Shown piece after piece: positions 37,434 through 51,270 of a stretch of 64,000 nt of DNA. Under the pieces are notes generated by a model. It was not told where the DNA came from, did not search any database, and saw only the letters and a program-made list of their open reading frames with translations. The stretch comes from Chaetorhynchus papuensis. Lineage: Eukaryota; Chordata; Aves; Passeriformes; Rhipiduridae. The position numbers and the translations under genes were made by a program. The DNA lies in NCBI GenBank assembly GCA_013396525.1, contig VWYX01000010.1, positions 1,564,446-1,628,445 on the forward strand, read 5' to 3'. How positions within the stretch are numbered: position 1 is the first letter of the stretch; each line of letters opens with the position of its first letter.

Positions 37434-39160
37434 TTTCTAATTGGTTACTTTTACAGCTTCCATGTCTTCAATTTCAATTTAATTGAAATAACGTGTGATT
37501 AAAATGTTAGATCAGATTATGCCATCCAGTTTAATCAATGATGAACTTAAAATCCAATTAAAAGATCAGTTTAAAATGTATTTTCTTTGAATGCCAGCAA
37601 CCAAAACAAGAGTTGCAACTAATGAGATATGCTGATTAGATAATATTTTGACTACCAAAACATTCCCAAATTTTGTATTCAACTAAAGACCATCTGTGAA
37701 CCTATACCAATTACAACAGAATCTAGTGATAGAAGTGAGTCCAGCAAGTTTATACTCCTAAATAAAATCATGATTAAAAAAGTTTCACTTTTTCATCCTT
37801 TTCAGAAGTAAAATGTTGAATAAACACTGACAGGTTCACACTTCAGCTATGCATAACCTGTTTCTTTTTTTGTAAAACAATCAAAAATCCTTCTGTCAAA
37901 ATGATTTACCAATGTGAGCATTTCTATTGACTTCAGTAGAAATGCCTGCAAGACTATCAACCTGAAAGACTTTTAATTATTAAAGGCAAGTAAAAGGAAG
38001 AAGGAAAAATGACACCACAACACTTGCTTTTTCTTTTGGCAGAAATCACTACTGGTTGTTTTTTGTTTACCTGGGGAAAAACCTCAGCCTCCAAAAATGA
38101 TTGGAGATAAATTAAATTATTATTGCATTAACAAGTATATACAAAACCAGACGACTTGTGAACATAAAATAAATTCTGGTTTATTCTGACAATGTGCTAG
38201 TAACAGCAAAATGTCTTTCACAGCCTCCTTTTAATTTTGCTAAGTAATTCAACTCCATCCATACAAGCTGGGAAGCTGATTTTAGCCAGCATTAATACAA
38301 AAAAACCCATAACAACCAAAATAACAAAACCATTATCCACTATCAATTAAATTACCCTTTAAGCCTATGCTGATTTTTGAAAATTACAAATGAAAATAAT
38401 TAATTATAAATCACTCTGTAGTCTGATTCAAGTCAGATTTCATTTGGTGCCTGTACTTTGGAAGATGGGTTTCACACTAAGCAGAAATGTTTGCCATTTT
38501 TAGTCATGAAGCAAAGTTCTGGGAATCACTAAAAAAAGAGAAACTAAAGTAGAATTTCCCTCCTCTCTGTTTTTAGTGCAAATCACAGACTAGAAATCTG
38601 GTATGGGTTAAACTCGATGCACTTCTTTTCCTCTTTTGTAAAATAAGAAAGGTGACCTCGTTTGTCTTACTGAAAATGAAATTCCTTCCGAACAAAACTT
38701 TCTAGCCGTCTAACTACTTTTAAACCACTGGACTCTTTGGGTTTAAAATTAGTAGATCCAAAAAAAAACCCCAAAGCTCTGAAGTCTGCCCTATGAAGAG
38801 CCATTGGTGTACCTAAATGATGCGTAGGTGAAGCATAATATATCACGATGACTGCAGAATTTATATTCTACAGGAAAGTTTTTTCATTTTTACACATTTC
38901 GTGGCAACCTGGTTCAGACCTTGTACCCGCTCTGTCCATTATATAATATGCACTTGTCACCTTTTTGGGAAATAAATCTTTATAGAACATTTTAAACAGT
39001 TTACAGAAAACACAGTTGATATAGAATATCTTTACGTTTGTTTGAAATGCAGATAAAAAAAGATGCATGGAAGAAGGAAATTGTTTACAATCTGTTTTGA
39101 AGGTTTGTTTAAATTTCTTCAGCAGTATCGCAGATGGATAATATATTATGGATATGGATC

Positions 39161-39199
39161 TTATATTCCATCTTATGAAGATTTTATATTCCATCTTAT
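39161..39199. repeat. Short tandem duplication, period 23
   Basis: TTATATTCCATCTTAT occurs at 39161-39176 and again at 39184-39199. Confidence 0.9.
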
Positions 39200-42100
39200 C
39201 TCAGAACAGTCAGTTGCCTTCTACTATAAGGGACCTGGGCATTTCACTCTTGCATCCAGTTCTCTGAAGTGTGGACTTTAAAATGTACCACTGTTCTAGA
39301 ATTTAAGTTATTAAGAAGTTAATGTAAGTTATTAAAAAAAATACATTTACCTATACTGTAAGAAAACCTGGCATACCTACCCACTACTATGTAGAGGAAT
39401 AAGATATTTTCTGCTCTACAACGGAACAACAATACTTCTAAAAATACTTTCTAATTAATAACATTTATCACAATGAGTATTCCAAGTCTGAGAGATACCT
39501 GAACTGCAAAGTTTCTTGCTCATAACCGAAATGCCACTAACTTCAAGGGGAAATCCTGTAGTATTACAGTTGTGACCTATGAACTAGTAAGCTAAAGAGG
39601 AATAATTTATACTAGGCAATAGTAGCCATTTTTTCCAACAGATATATACTGCAGTTATTGAGTAAAAGGTCATGGAAGTGCGCTAGTGTTCTTTTCTAAA
39701 GGAGAAAAAAATCCTCACATTCTTTCAACAAAATCCGTATTAAATGTACTGAAAATAAAACTTGATAAATTATTTGTAAAATTAATCAAATAGCCATAAA
39801 AAAAGAAATGCCAGTTCAAGTGAGAAACCATATTTTGTCTCAGCTGGGACTGGGGTATGGTTGTGGTACAGCACATAAAATAGGTTAGGGATCATGACAA
39901 ATTTAGCCTACCACATACGCTGTAGAGTCTTTCCCAGTGGAATGATTTTATGTGTGACTAGTACTTAATATGCATCTGGTTTAATCCTTATGAAACATTA
40001 TCTTTGTTCTTTTTGTTTAATAAGTCAGAAATCAGAGCACATTGCCCTATCAGAGAAGAAGGTTTCAGTGTTCTAAATAATATTACAATTCAAATATTTT
40101 CTGGCTGGGAAATCCTAGACAAATATATTATTAAATCTCTGTGTTCTATTTTCTCAATAGAATGGACTTTTCTTTTACCCATTTTTTTACCTTTTTTAAT
40201 TACTTGTAAAGCATGCAAAAATAATCCTATGACTCTTAATTATCTGTAGCAGTATGTGTCTTGTCTGTGGTCTGGAAGTTCATGGCCAGTCTTTCAGCAG
40301 GGATTAGGCATACGTTGTCATGTCCCTACAGATGTATGTACTTATCTGGTAAATGTGATTTCTTTGCATTTCAGAGACGGTCAGAAGAAATGTTACTTTA
40401 GTATAGATGATTTTTCATTGCCAGACATTGATAAACTCAGTACTCATTCAAACTAGAGAGAATGCAGCTTATTAACCTCTCTGACTTAGATACATGAGAA
40501 CCTGACATTTTGTACTGGATACACAGAGCTTCTGTCCCTCTTATCATGACAGAAGCCCTAGTCTTCAAAACTACTACTTTAAAGGAGACCTGCCTGTTTT
40601 TAAATGACACAGCATCAGCTTTGCTAATGGACTTAATTAATTTCCAAAATGCTTCATGCTAGACATGTGCACAAAATGTTTCTGCACAACATTGCATCTG
40701 CTTCTACACAGAGCACGTGAACATGCACTTTGTACCCAAAATCTCATCAAAACTGTCATTGTACATATTTTCTCACCTGTTCCTAGACCCTAATCTGCCA
40801 TCTGCATTCCAGCAACATCATCTGGGCCAAGGCCCACTGAGAATTCATTTGAAGGTAGTGCTGATAGAACACCTCTACCTGATTGTCTTATAATTGTGGT
40901 ATTGACTTGGAAGAAATAACATTCAGGCTGTGATACGCATTTTTTTGCCTCAGGAAACCCAAACTGGACCTAATTGCAATAGTGTTGATCAGTTTTCATG
41001 GGTATACACAAAACTACCCATGGTATCTTGTTGCTGCTGTTGAAACAATTCCTTCACTGCCAATAAAAATTCATATAGGGACCTATCAGGAAGAAAATTG
41101 TGAGGTAGCCTAGAAAAGTTTTCAGAATATGTGTCACCGTTGCAAGAGCTGTCCAGAAGTTCTGGAAACAAGTTGCATGAGAGAGAAAATCACAGCATAT
41201 CTTTTAAACGTGCATACTGTAGAGCAGGTAGATAAACTTGATAAGGAACCTTTTAGGAAATTGTATTAGCATTTCTTATTTCCCTTGTACAGTCTTGTTT
41301 TCTTCCTTTATGAGGGATGACAACATGAGTTTTAGTTTACATGGCTGATAGTAATTATTTAATTACATTAATTAGAGTCTTCTTAAAATCTCATCCCTTA
41401 TTAAATCTGTCACCTTCCTCAGAAAACAAATTTTCTTCATAAATCAATTCTGCATACCTTGTGGCAATGCTTATTGTCTGAAAGACAGATGATCTTATAG
41501 TTAAAGGAATCACATTTTTGTAGAATAATTAATGATATAGCAGTTTGGTAGTTCCTCTTAGTGCTTTCATGGTGCTTGGTGGTTTTGAGCTAAGAGGTTA
41601 TTTTTAAACTGAAAATCTGTTTTTTCTGGAGAAACAATATTAAAAAAGAATAAAGAAATCTAGTGTATGTTAGCGTTAACCTGGTTTACCAGCAAAAGCT
41701 GTTAGATGATAGATGTTCTGTATAAGAATGACCTTGATTTTCATCTATCACATAGTTTACTTCCTATTAAACCAAATTACATGTATTATAGTAATGTGAT
41801 CAGATATTTTCTGTGTTTCCTTAGAAATTCTTTAGATATTTTATTAAAACTTTATGAAGAACCAACACTGAATAAAGTAGTTGGAACTTAGGAAGGGTTT
41901 TAAATATGTGCTGCTTTCTTGCTTATTATACCATATTCTGTAAGAGTAACAATTTGTCACTGTTAGACTTCGAGTAGAAATTTCAAGATCCAGTTTTTTA
42001 TATGTAAATTAAAATAGAGAATCATAATAATAAAATTTCAATGGTTTTGTCAAGTAAAATACATAGAAATTGTCATTATAATGCTATAATGGCACTGTGC

Positions 42101-43393
42101 ACAATTAAGCATAAAGTAATGCATTAACTAACCATGCAGTTGATTTTTTATGAATGTCAGTTAGAAAGCAGAGCAAAAAGTAAATTAAATTTTGAGATAA
42201 TCTGATCCCTCTTAAAAAAAAAAATGCCACTCTTTCAAGAATTAACCTGGCTAGATTCGTTAACTGCTGAGAGGCTTCAGAAGTCAAGTTTTCAAAGTAT
42301 ATAAATTCTTGAAAATACACCATTGTTATTCTCTTCCGAAGCATTCTCTCTGCTTATTTTTATCTATCTCAACTTCATGAGTTTTTTACTCCTTTTTTTT
42401 TTCCTCTATTTACCTTAGTAACACTTTTCATATGTAAGTCGGAATCTTTTTATTTTTTAAAGATTTATTAGTATTTACTGACTTGATCTGACTCAAGCAC
42501 CGAAAACAGTAGTTATGCAGTAACCTAAAAAGGAAGTTTAAAAGTCCTCTGAGTGGATTGCAGGCTGGTAACAGACACACATTTGTTAATATTTGTATTC
42601 AGTAATATTTTTTTTTGAATAATACTGCTGCCTATAAGTTTCTGTTGTGTTGAAAATACTTTAAATAACTTTTTTGTGTTATGTAGTTATTAATTAACCT
42701 TTTTAACAGAGAAATATGAGATAATCAAACATAAGTAGTATGGGTGGCTTGACGTGATAAACTGAAAAAATGTACTTAGCAAATAAGTTACTTGGTTTTT
42801 TTTCTGTATGAGCTGACTTGTGGAACTCTAAAACAATACATTTTACATGCCTTAAGTTTTAATTAAGAATATTCCAGAAGTATATTCAGTTACTTAAAAT
42901 CCTTTCCTGAGCTGAATGGGGAATACTGAAGTTAAATAAGAGCAGGAGATAAATAGTGGAGCCTTTCAGGAATGAGAAATAAAACTGGAAATCTCAGAGT
43001 GTGTTCCCTAATTTCACATTAATTGTACAGAAGTTAACTCTCAAATTAGTTGTCTTCAATCTCCACAGTTGTCTACAGGTTCAGATTTTCCCACTGCAGT
43101 GTTTTTAACGCTTATGACAATGTATAAAGACACATTACTTCAACAAACACTTCCAAAGCTTTGAAACCTTGAAGCTTTCAAACTGTGAAACTTTCAATCA
43201 CTTTCAGCTTTGGGTTTTGTGAAGGAATTTCATATCAGTATTTTTTCTTTAGATCTGTTCATCATTAAGTTTTGATTTTTAATTTAAAAGATTGTACAAC
43301 TGGAATATATTTGAGATAAAATTTGGTAGATACTGAACAAAGCTCGGATCTTCATATATAGGAAGCTGAACAGGCATACTTCTACAAATACAC

Positions 43394-43465
43394 GTGTGTA
43401 ACCATCCAGATGAAAAATACATACATGTATATTTATATGTTTATATAAAAGTATGTATATAAATA
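43394..43465. repeat. Imperfect AT-rich microsatellite
   Basis: TACATACATGTATAT, TTATATG and GTATGTATAT units. Confidence 0.6.
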
Positions 43466-46371
43466 AATTGTCATTTCGTACAAAGTCTCAGGTTTCAGTT
43501 TTATCTGTTCTAGCACTGGAATCAGTCACAAAGAACAGTTCAATCTACTACTCTGTATTTCCAGTTCCCCTCTACATTCCAACTACGTCTCTGCTGTTGG
43601 CAATAGCAACAACATGAAAAAGAATGCTTCAGTAAGATAAACTTACCACACAGAAACTAAGGCAGAAATAGGAACAAATATCTAGGACAGAAGGCAACGT
43701 AGACCAAGACCTTTTTTCAGCAGCAACCTACTCCTAGGGGGATATAAACAAACTGTGGAACTACAGTCCCTGGGAAGAGAACAGTGACAACAATTACTTA
43801 TTAGAAGATATATCATTAAAAGAATATTACTGTTTCTTATTTTCTTCAAAGAAAATCTTTGCTGAATGTTATATTCCACCAGTATGGGAAAATATCCAGT
43901 ATAAATGCAGTTAGCAAAAAGTTTAATTTCCACAAAATAGTTGCAAAAATAACAAGCAGTTTGTAATTTATTTTCATGGGTACTTTGAACAGATTCTGCA
44001 GTCAGCATAAAAAGACATTATAAAATTCTATTTAAAAAGATGTGCTTTTTATAGTTTACATTACTGTGCAGAAGATGTTTTCTTTCTTTTTCATTTGTAC
44101 ATTTATTTCCATTTCGCTTCTGAATGAAGCTGTTTGCAGTGACTTAATTGGCTATGGTTCCTAAAGTCTTCTAGGATTCATTGTCTTCTGCTATTCCAGG
44201 AATCAGCAGGAGTTTTATTCAGCTGTCCTCAACTGAAAACAGAAAATGTGCATCATATTACCAGTGGGCAGGTTAATTGATTTAGGCAGATTAGGCATTT
44301 CTTTCAGTGGCACCATCAGATGAAGCAGCTTATCCTTTTCTCCCTTTTTTTGTTTGGTTCACCACACAGCCCAACAAAGAATATATCCAAACGATTATTA
44401 CTGTATCAGGGAAGCTGCCAACAGTCAAAGAAAAGTAGAAAGGCCTACTGCTGGGACTAATAGTAGAAATCATAGCACAAAAGGACAATCAGGGCATTAA
44501 TTTGTTGGTAAATATATGGTAAATAATAAACCTATGTTAAGTATTGTTAGCTTATTAGACCTAAAGTGTCATATTATGCTTTATTTTGATATGCACTTTA
44601 TTTTTAAAAATTCATAGTCAAGTATTTGATGAAAAATATGGCGTAAATATACTTTTTCTACTACTTATGTGTATGCATAGCTGGGAGATCTAAAGTATAG
44701 TCTACAATAGTCAGTGAAAGAAGAATGAATGTCATATCATAGGCTTCAAGGTTTTCAGAAACGTATCTGTCAGAGAGAAAAAGAATAAGGTCCTTTCTTT
44801 TCATCAACTATCTCTACATACGAGAAAGCATTGTGGTTAACATCCTGTGAGGCAGAAGTAACAAACATTACAATCTTATATTTAAAATATATCCCAGCAG
44901 AAGTTGTGCTGAATAATAAAGAAAGTAATCTTCCTGTGTGAGCAGTGTTATGAAATAGCCCAGTCACTTCATTAAGTGTATGCTTTGACTGTGTGATGAA
45001 CATCAGATCTGCTGTATGGGTATATTCTGTCGCATATATTATGGGTATAGACTGATGAAGCTTAGGGGAGTCTACACTTTGAAGTTCTAAGTTGAAACAT
45101 GCCTACTTTATTGAAAGTACATATTTTTATTTTTAGTATAAAAGGATTCATTGAAGTGATATTCAGTTGTGATTTTCATTATTCTTCAGCTCCTTCTTTT
45201 CCAGCATGAAGGTTTTACATGCTGCTCTATATAATTACACAAAACACAAAATTCAGACAAAAACTCACGTTTTCATCTACAAAAAATGCTAAAAAGAATC
45301 TTAGTAATCAAATGCACTGCAGGTGAAAAGCAAATACAATTGCATATGAGTAGGCCACAATAGAGTTGTACTGCCAAGACAACGGGAAGTAAATGGAAAA
45401 ACATGTCACAGTACCAATAACAGACTCTGTGATTTATGTAGAATACACCATTTTGCCATCTTTGCAAAGATCTACACTAAAACTGACAGTAGGTAGCAAG
45501 TTAAAACTTTCTGTCAGTAATACATTCCCTGAAATAAAAACCTATTTTGATTTGATAGGGTTTGGAACCAGCAAAGGATACCATATATTCCCTGCATGTG
45601 GGGTGGAAGGAATTTTCTCCAAGTATAATAACAAACCCAAGAACCTTTTCTTTAACAATACACTGATTTGTAGAACTCTTTTTGCCTTTTTTTTTCTCTA
45701 TCACAATATCTAGAGAAAGCATATAGTGTACGTTACATGCACATGTATATGGATTAAGAAGAAATCCACCTGCTTAAAAACATGCATTTCTTTAAAGGTT
45801 ATGCTTGCAAGTTTTCTTAAGTGGCAGTGTTGGCTGTGAACATCCTGGGTTCACCTGAGTCTCTCCAAATTTTTTTCTTTCCATGTACACAAGAGGGACA
45901 GAATCCTCTTGACTCTCTCATGGGTATAAATCAGAGACAGAGGTTTTGGAGAAAGGGGGATTAAGGCACATCTATCTTGGCAGTGTAGCATGTAACACAA
46001 CTTTAATCTACATCCACTTTTAACTCTTCAGAGGAGCATATGCAGGGTACCTACCAGCTCTGAGATGAGTGAAAACGACAGCTGATCACCTTGACTTGTT
46101 CAGATTATGGTGTCTGGGGATCAAAAGCATCCATTCCTTTACCCATCTCCTGAACAGAAAAATATTTTCATTGAATAATAAAAGAGGTAATAGAAGTAGA
46201 AACATTATTTTTTTTCACAAGAATATTCTCATGAATTTCTATTATGTACATAAACAGGAACACTAATGTGGTTTGGTGGGTTAAACAAATAAACTTTTGC
46301 TTAAAGCATTAACTTGATTTTACAAATATCAATACATAATTCTATTATCATTGGAGAGAAAAATAATATGA

Positions 46372-46433
46372 TTGTATTTGGTGTTCTTTGTGAATACTCA
46401 TCCACAGAACTACCAAACACAGAGATAAATAAT
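46372..46433. repeat. Unassigned 62-bp direct repeat, copy 1
   Basis: Aligned by hand without gaps to 49098-49159, it has 57 of 62 bases identical. The core TGAATACTCATCC is exact and ACCAAACACAGAGATAAATA is also shared. The flanks do not match. The family is not recognised. Confidence 0.88.
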
Positions 46434-47750
46434 CAAAAAATTGGAACAAGAACAATTAATTAATGCATTTTTAAGGAATTCTATGGTTTTAATGTAATGT
46501 ATCTATTCTAAGATAGCTGATCTCCACATTTCTATTTCATGCTATCTCTGCTTTATGATGTCTCATTTTGGGAACATGATGTAATGCGAGTTGAATTATT
46601 AAGTTTTGACTTAATACAAGTATTTTCAGAATGATGGGTTTGAAAGAAAGCATATCCTCTCACCTACTGAAGAAGGCTGTATTTATAAAATCCAAAAACA
46701 TAAACATGATGACTTTTTGGCATTTACATTGAAGCTGAAAAGAGGGTAGAGCTGGCTCTTAGGCTAGATATTTGCTGTGCAGGCCGATGGTTCGCTCAAG
46801 CCACCTGTAAGTAGATGTGTTTAAAGAAAAACTAAATCAGACTGTTACTCAAATCCAAGATGGCTGTATATTTCCATGAAATATTAAAGAATAAGGCAAA
46901 AGGGGGAGCCATTAAGAAATTCTTTGAATTAATTCTTAGTGCATGTGGGCCAATTATGAAACGATTTCTAATAAAAAACATAGCCAGTAGATAACTCAGT
47001 ATTTCATTCATTGACTATTACTAGAACTCTAATTTGTTACTAATCACAACAGATGTACTGAGGAAATGTAACTGAAGATAACTTTTATAAGGACATTGAT
47101 ACCAAATTCAGAATACCTTTTACCATTTAACCAGAGTAAAAGCATTTTCAAGATCAAGCCACGGTCACATGTATGTAGCCATTTGATCAAATAGATTGAA
47201 TGCCACTGGCAGTCTGTTAACATTATCCTTCAAAAGTCACTGCAGGGAAGCTTCCACAGCTCCTTTCTATTACGAAATAAATCTAATAGGAAACAAATCA
47301 TAACTTCCAGTGAATTACCTGACCTCTCTGTAAGTGTTCCTCTATTTGTTACCTCTTTGCTATTTGCTCTTTGTTCTTGGTAGAAGAGAAGAACAAGAAA
47401 CAGGTGATCTTCAGTTTGGTCTTCTCTGGGAAGAAGGTTGATTTAGATAGACTGTGTGCTGTCTAGTAGAATCATGTTTGATTTTTAAATTGATATATGA
47501 TCATAATTTCAGTAATTCAGGAGAAAGCTATGATACATTTTACTGTTGACTCAATTGGCATTAATGTCAGGTCTAGAAGTAAGCAGGTTTAACTTCAAAC
47601 TTATGTAAAACTCTGACGAACAGCCACAAAAGTGCTAGCTGTTCTTGCAGTTAGCTGCAAAAAAGTAGTTGTTCTTCAGCTGAAAAAAACTTGTCCTAAT
47701 TGTTTTTTTACTGATTTCTGGGCTTAAGAGAGTTAAATGTCATAAAGAAT
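46434..47750. other. AT-rich non-coding DNA
   Basis: Nothing recognised. Confidence 0.6.
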
Positions 47751-47960
47751 NNNNNNNNNNNNNNNNNNNNNNNNNNNNNNNNNNNNNNNNNNNNNNNNNN
47801 NNNNNNNNNNNNNNNNNNNNNNNNNNNNNNNNNNNNNNNNNNNNNNNNNNNNNNNNNNNNNNNNNNNNNNNNNNNNNNNNNNNNNNNNNNNNNNNNNNNN
47901 NNNNNNNNNNNNNNNNNNNNNNNNNNNNNNNNNNNNNNNNNNNNNNNNNNNNNNNNNNNN
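47751..47960. other. Assembly gap, 210 N
   Basis: Undetermined bases. Open frames spanning it are artefacts. Confidence 1.
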
Positions 47961-49097
47961 TGTTACTTGGTTTTGATAAACTGATTCCATTCAAAGCCCC
48001 TGCTATTTACTCCACTTGATAAACTTACTACCAACTTGAATAAGTGTTACTATGTCATTTGGCATTACATTTTTAATTAGCAAAATCTATCTATAGAAAA
48101 GTCCCTATCTCCCTATGTAGTTTTGGATAAATATTATCTGTGAGATTTCAGAAAATCTATGCTTGAATAATGTTTGTGATATAGGAAATCAAAATTCAGG
48201 TTACTCCCACCTGGAGCAAATGCAAAAACCAACCTCAGAAGTGACCAGGGCATTAATGACTAGACTGTCTCATGTCCACAACAGGTAGTTGGCTTTGACT
48301 ACAATAACACTGCAAAACTGTGAAAGAATCTTTTCGGTTTACTAACTTCAAAACTCCTTCTTCTGATAAAGATTTCATTGACACTGATCATTTCAGGATG
48401 AAAGAAAATAATTTATCTAAATTCTTGACCAACTACACTTAGTATCACATGAATTCTGATCCTGTCTCTGCCATTTATCTGATAGGTAACTGATGCATCG
48501 CCACAATTTTCTCTTCTCTTTCTCTTCCTTGTGCCTTATTTTTTCCGCTATAAGAGTCAGTGTCCCTTAGGATTTAGTTAGTGATTATTGATTTGAGATC
48601 TTCCCTAGAATCCTTAAGAGATGCGGTATTATGAACTCCATCAGAAATACAGCTTTACGTCTCTAGCATAGCAGATGTCATCTTTGTTAAAAGAATTTTC
48701 AAGCAGGAAGATTTTATAAAAGGTAAAAAAATAAAAGGAGTCTTCTTCATTTCATACCATCTTTCATATAATCTGCTTAGTGGTACATCATATTCCTTTC
48801 TTGAGTCCTCACCCTGGGTGAGACAGCTGCTGCAGCTGTTGTCTCACCTCTTGCTCTACAAAGCAAAGTATTGTGCATTCTGTTAAAAGAGTATGACTAC
48901 ACAGCAAAGAAAGTTTCTGACTAACTCTGAGGCAGACACAGCCTCCCAGATGAAAACAAAGGATAATATGTTACATCTTGGTCATGTATGTGTGGTCACA
49001 TACGATAGTCTCCTGTAATTCATGTTCAGCAGCTGTTCAAGTGCTAGCAGCTTAGATATGGACTTTGTTATAAATGTATATATGTGCGTATATACAT
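47961..49097. other. AT-rich non-coding DNA
   Basis: No gene recognised. A short imperfect palindrome lies at 48817-48848. Confidence 0.6.
48817..48848. repeat. Imperfect palindrome (hairpin-forming)
   Basis: GGTGAGACAGCTG is followed after CTG by CAGCTGTTGTCTCACC. The arms pair over 13 bases with a 3-base bulge. At 32 bases it is too short for a microRNA precursor. Confidence 0.8.
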
Positions 49098-49159
49098 TTG
49101 TACTTGTTGTTCTTTATGAATACTCATCCCCAGAAGTACCAAACACAGAGATAAATAAT
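49098..49159. repeat. Unassigned 62-bp direct repeat, copy 2
   Basis: Second copy of the element at 46372-46433, same orientation, 2,726 bases downstream, with five substitutions and no gaps. Confidence 0.88.
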
Positions 49160-51270
49160 TATTATCTGTACCAAAACATACAGAATGAATTATTTATAAC
49201 ACATGAGGTGGAATGACTCTCATCAAATGTGTACTCCATGCAAGAACAAAATCTAATAATCACCATACTGTACCTAAAAATACATTAATATTAATTTAAC
49301 AATCTACAATATGTGAGCAGCAAGAAAGGTGAGGGTAAGAAGTGAAGGTGAGACAGGAGAAAGTAGTGACAGAAGGACAATGCCCGTAAGGTCGAGGGCA
49401 GAGTTCTATGACATCCAAATGGAGAGCAAAGCCACACTAGTGACAATCTGGTGCCAATCAGCTCTGTAAAGACAGAAGAGAGCCGGTGTCAAGCCTCAAA
49501 GTAGTTCAGCTGTCTGTGTCAATTCAGATTGACAGAGATGATCAGGCACACCTTCAATATAGCTCAGGCAAGGCCCAAAAATAATGGTCTGAGCTTGAGA
49601 GCAGCTCCTGCAGTGAGTGAGCACCTCCTGCCTCTTTCACACATAACAATTTCTTAGCAGCAAGAGTCCAGTGTAGAGTGCTGCACTGTGTCAGAGGTGT
49701 CTTGATGAATAAGCAATTTAACTTCCTAAAATGGTCCTGACAATTGGCTTTCCCAATCCCAGGGTCCTTTAGCTGGGGTTTTAAACAGAACTGTCTTGTC
49801 AGAATTAAACAGAACTCAGGCAAGATAGTATTCAATTAGATAGGTAGCTAGCTAAACATTATTTTAAATTGTGTATTTTATAGCCAAGGCCTCACATCTC
49901 ACACCTGGCTTTTCTAATAACCTAAATAATCTTGTTTTTCCATTTAAAGCCTTGTACATGGTCTGTAAATGAAAGGAAGGTAGAAGAGACAGAGGATGAT
50001 GAAGATACTGAAAGATAGTAAAGCAAATGTGACAGCATAATCTAAAATTTCTGTGCAATGAATATTTAGTTAATACTGACTTTAGCGAAAAGCAACCCCA
50101 TTTTATAATCTTCAAATAGGATCCTACACCTATTTTTTCTTTCTGTTCTCTTTAATCATGGATCAAAATATTTAATCTAAAATGCACCCAGGGTGCTTCT
50201 TTCTAATCATTAAATCATTTCAGTAGAATCTGTTGGTAGAAACAGAGGTTTAGAATCTTGAAGTCCGTGGAAATATGCTTGTTATTTTTATCCGTAGCTG
50301 ACATGCTAGGGAAGAAGAGCAATTTTGTTTACTCCCAGGTGGTTTAAATTTGATTTGAACTCATAGTTGGGTTTAAGCTGATGAACAGCTTTTTATTGAA
50401 CATGAATAAATTGAGAAATTCAGATTAGTCAGCCACTTTTTTGTCATAATTTAAATTCCAGAGAAGATGCATTTAGCAAAAATAGAGCAGAAAGGTGCGT
50501 GCAATTGATGAATTGTACCTGATGACTAGCTGACTTAATAAAATCCTTAATGAATTTACTGCTGTTCTAGGTCTTTTCAGTTTTGGTATTCCTATGAAAA
50601 AGAATTTGTACAAAACAAAGTGCGCGTAACTGACATCAAAGATAAATCCAAATGCATGGACGAACGCATATGCAGATTGATATATACATACATTCCTGTG
50701 TGAAAACATACACAGCAGCTTTTCCTCACAGAGTATCCTAGAAAAAAATGTTCTGTTCATGCATAAAAAAGAAAAAATCTCAACTGACTAATATGGTCTT
50801 CTGATAAATAATATTGACTTTGAGGGCCTTGTCAGCATTCAGTTCAACTTCTAAGTCTGAAAACCTTTCTTACAAAAGGAAGGCAACCCAAGCAATCCAT
50901 TTGGGAATCAAGCATAAAAACTCAGAAGATGACTGTCTGTTGACTGGAAAGAAAAGCTGAAATTAAAGTTAATACATAGTTTCAGTTATGTCTTTTTTTC
51001 CTGATAAAATGCTGAGTGTTATTCTATTTCTGAAAAAACGTTTTTGTATAGATTTTTTATGTATGTATATAGATATAAACTTGCATACATATAAATATAT
51101 ATGTATGTTTATGCTTGTTTGGAAATGCTTTGAGACCAAAAGATAGAAACTGCTGCATATTATTATTTTAATCTGCTCAGGCACCTACACGACAGCGACA
51201 TTTCCTTCTCATAAGAATGACAAATTGTGTGATTCTGCTGTCTAGACAAAGAAGGAGAAGTCTAAAGAAG
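49160..51270. other. Non-coding DNA, GC-richer around 49310-49830
   Basis: No gene recognised. 49310-49830 has a higher G+C content than its flanks and may be an old mobile-element insertion, but no family was identified. The 93-codon minus-strand frame at 49554-49835 has no known pattern. An AT microsatellite lies at 51058-51108. Confidence 0.5.
51058..51108. repeat. AT-rich microsatellite
   Basis: TATGTATGTATATAG and ATAAATATATATG units. Confidence 0.7.

Larger units (their letters stand above)
36928..46371. other. AT-rich non-coding DNA
   Basis: No gene recognised over 9.4 kb. 36960-37440 is pyrimidine-rich and ends in a C-rich run (37405-37433). A 16-bp direct repeat lies at 39161-39199 and an AT-rich microsatellite at 43394-43465. 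Open frames such as 38868-39194, 43682-44008 and 45393-45713 are near 107 codons, have no known motif and overlap frames on the other strand. Confidence 0.6.

Noticed and set aside
45393..45713. 106-codon plus-strand open frame
   Set aside because: No known motif, overlaps a minus-strand frame, no start context or splice support. Length is within chance for 64 kb.
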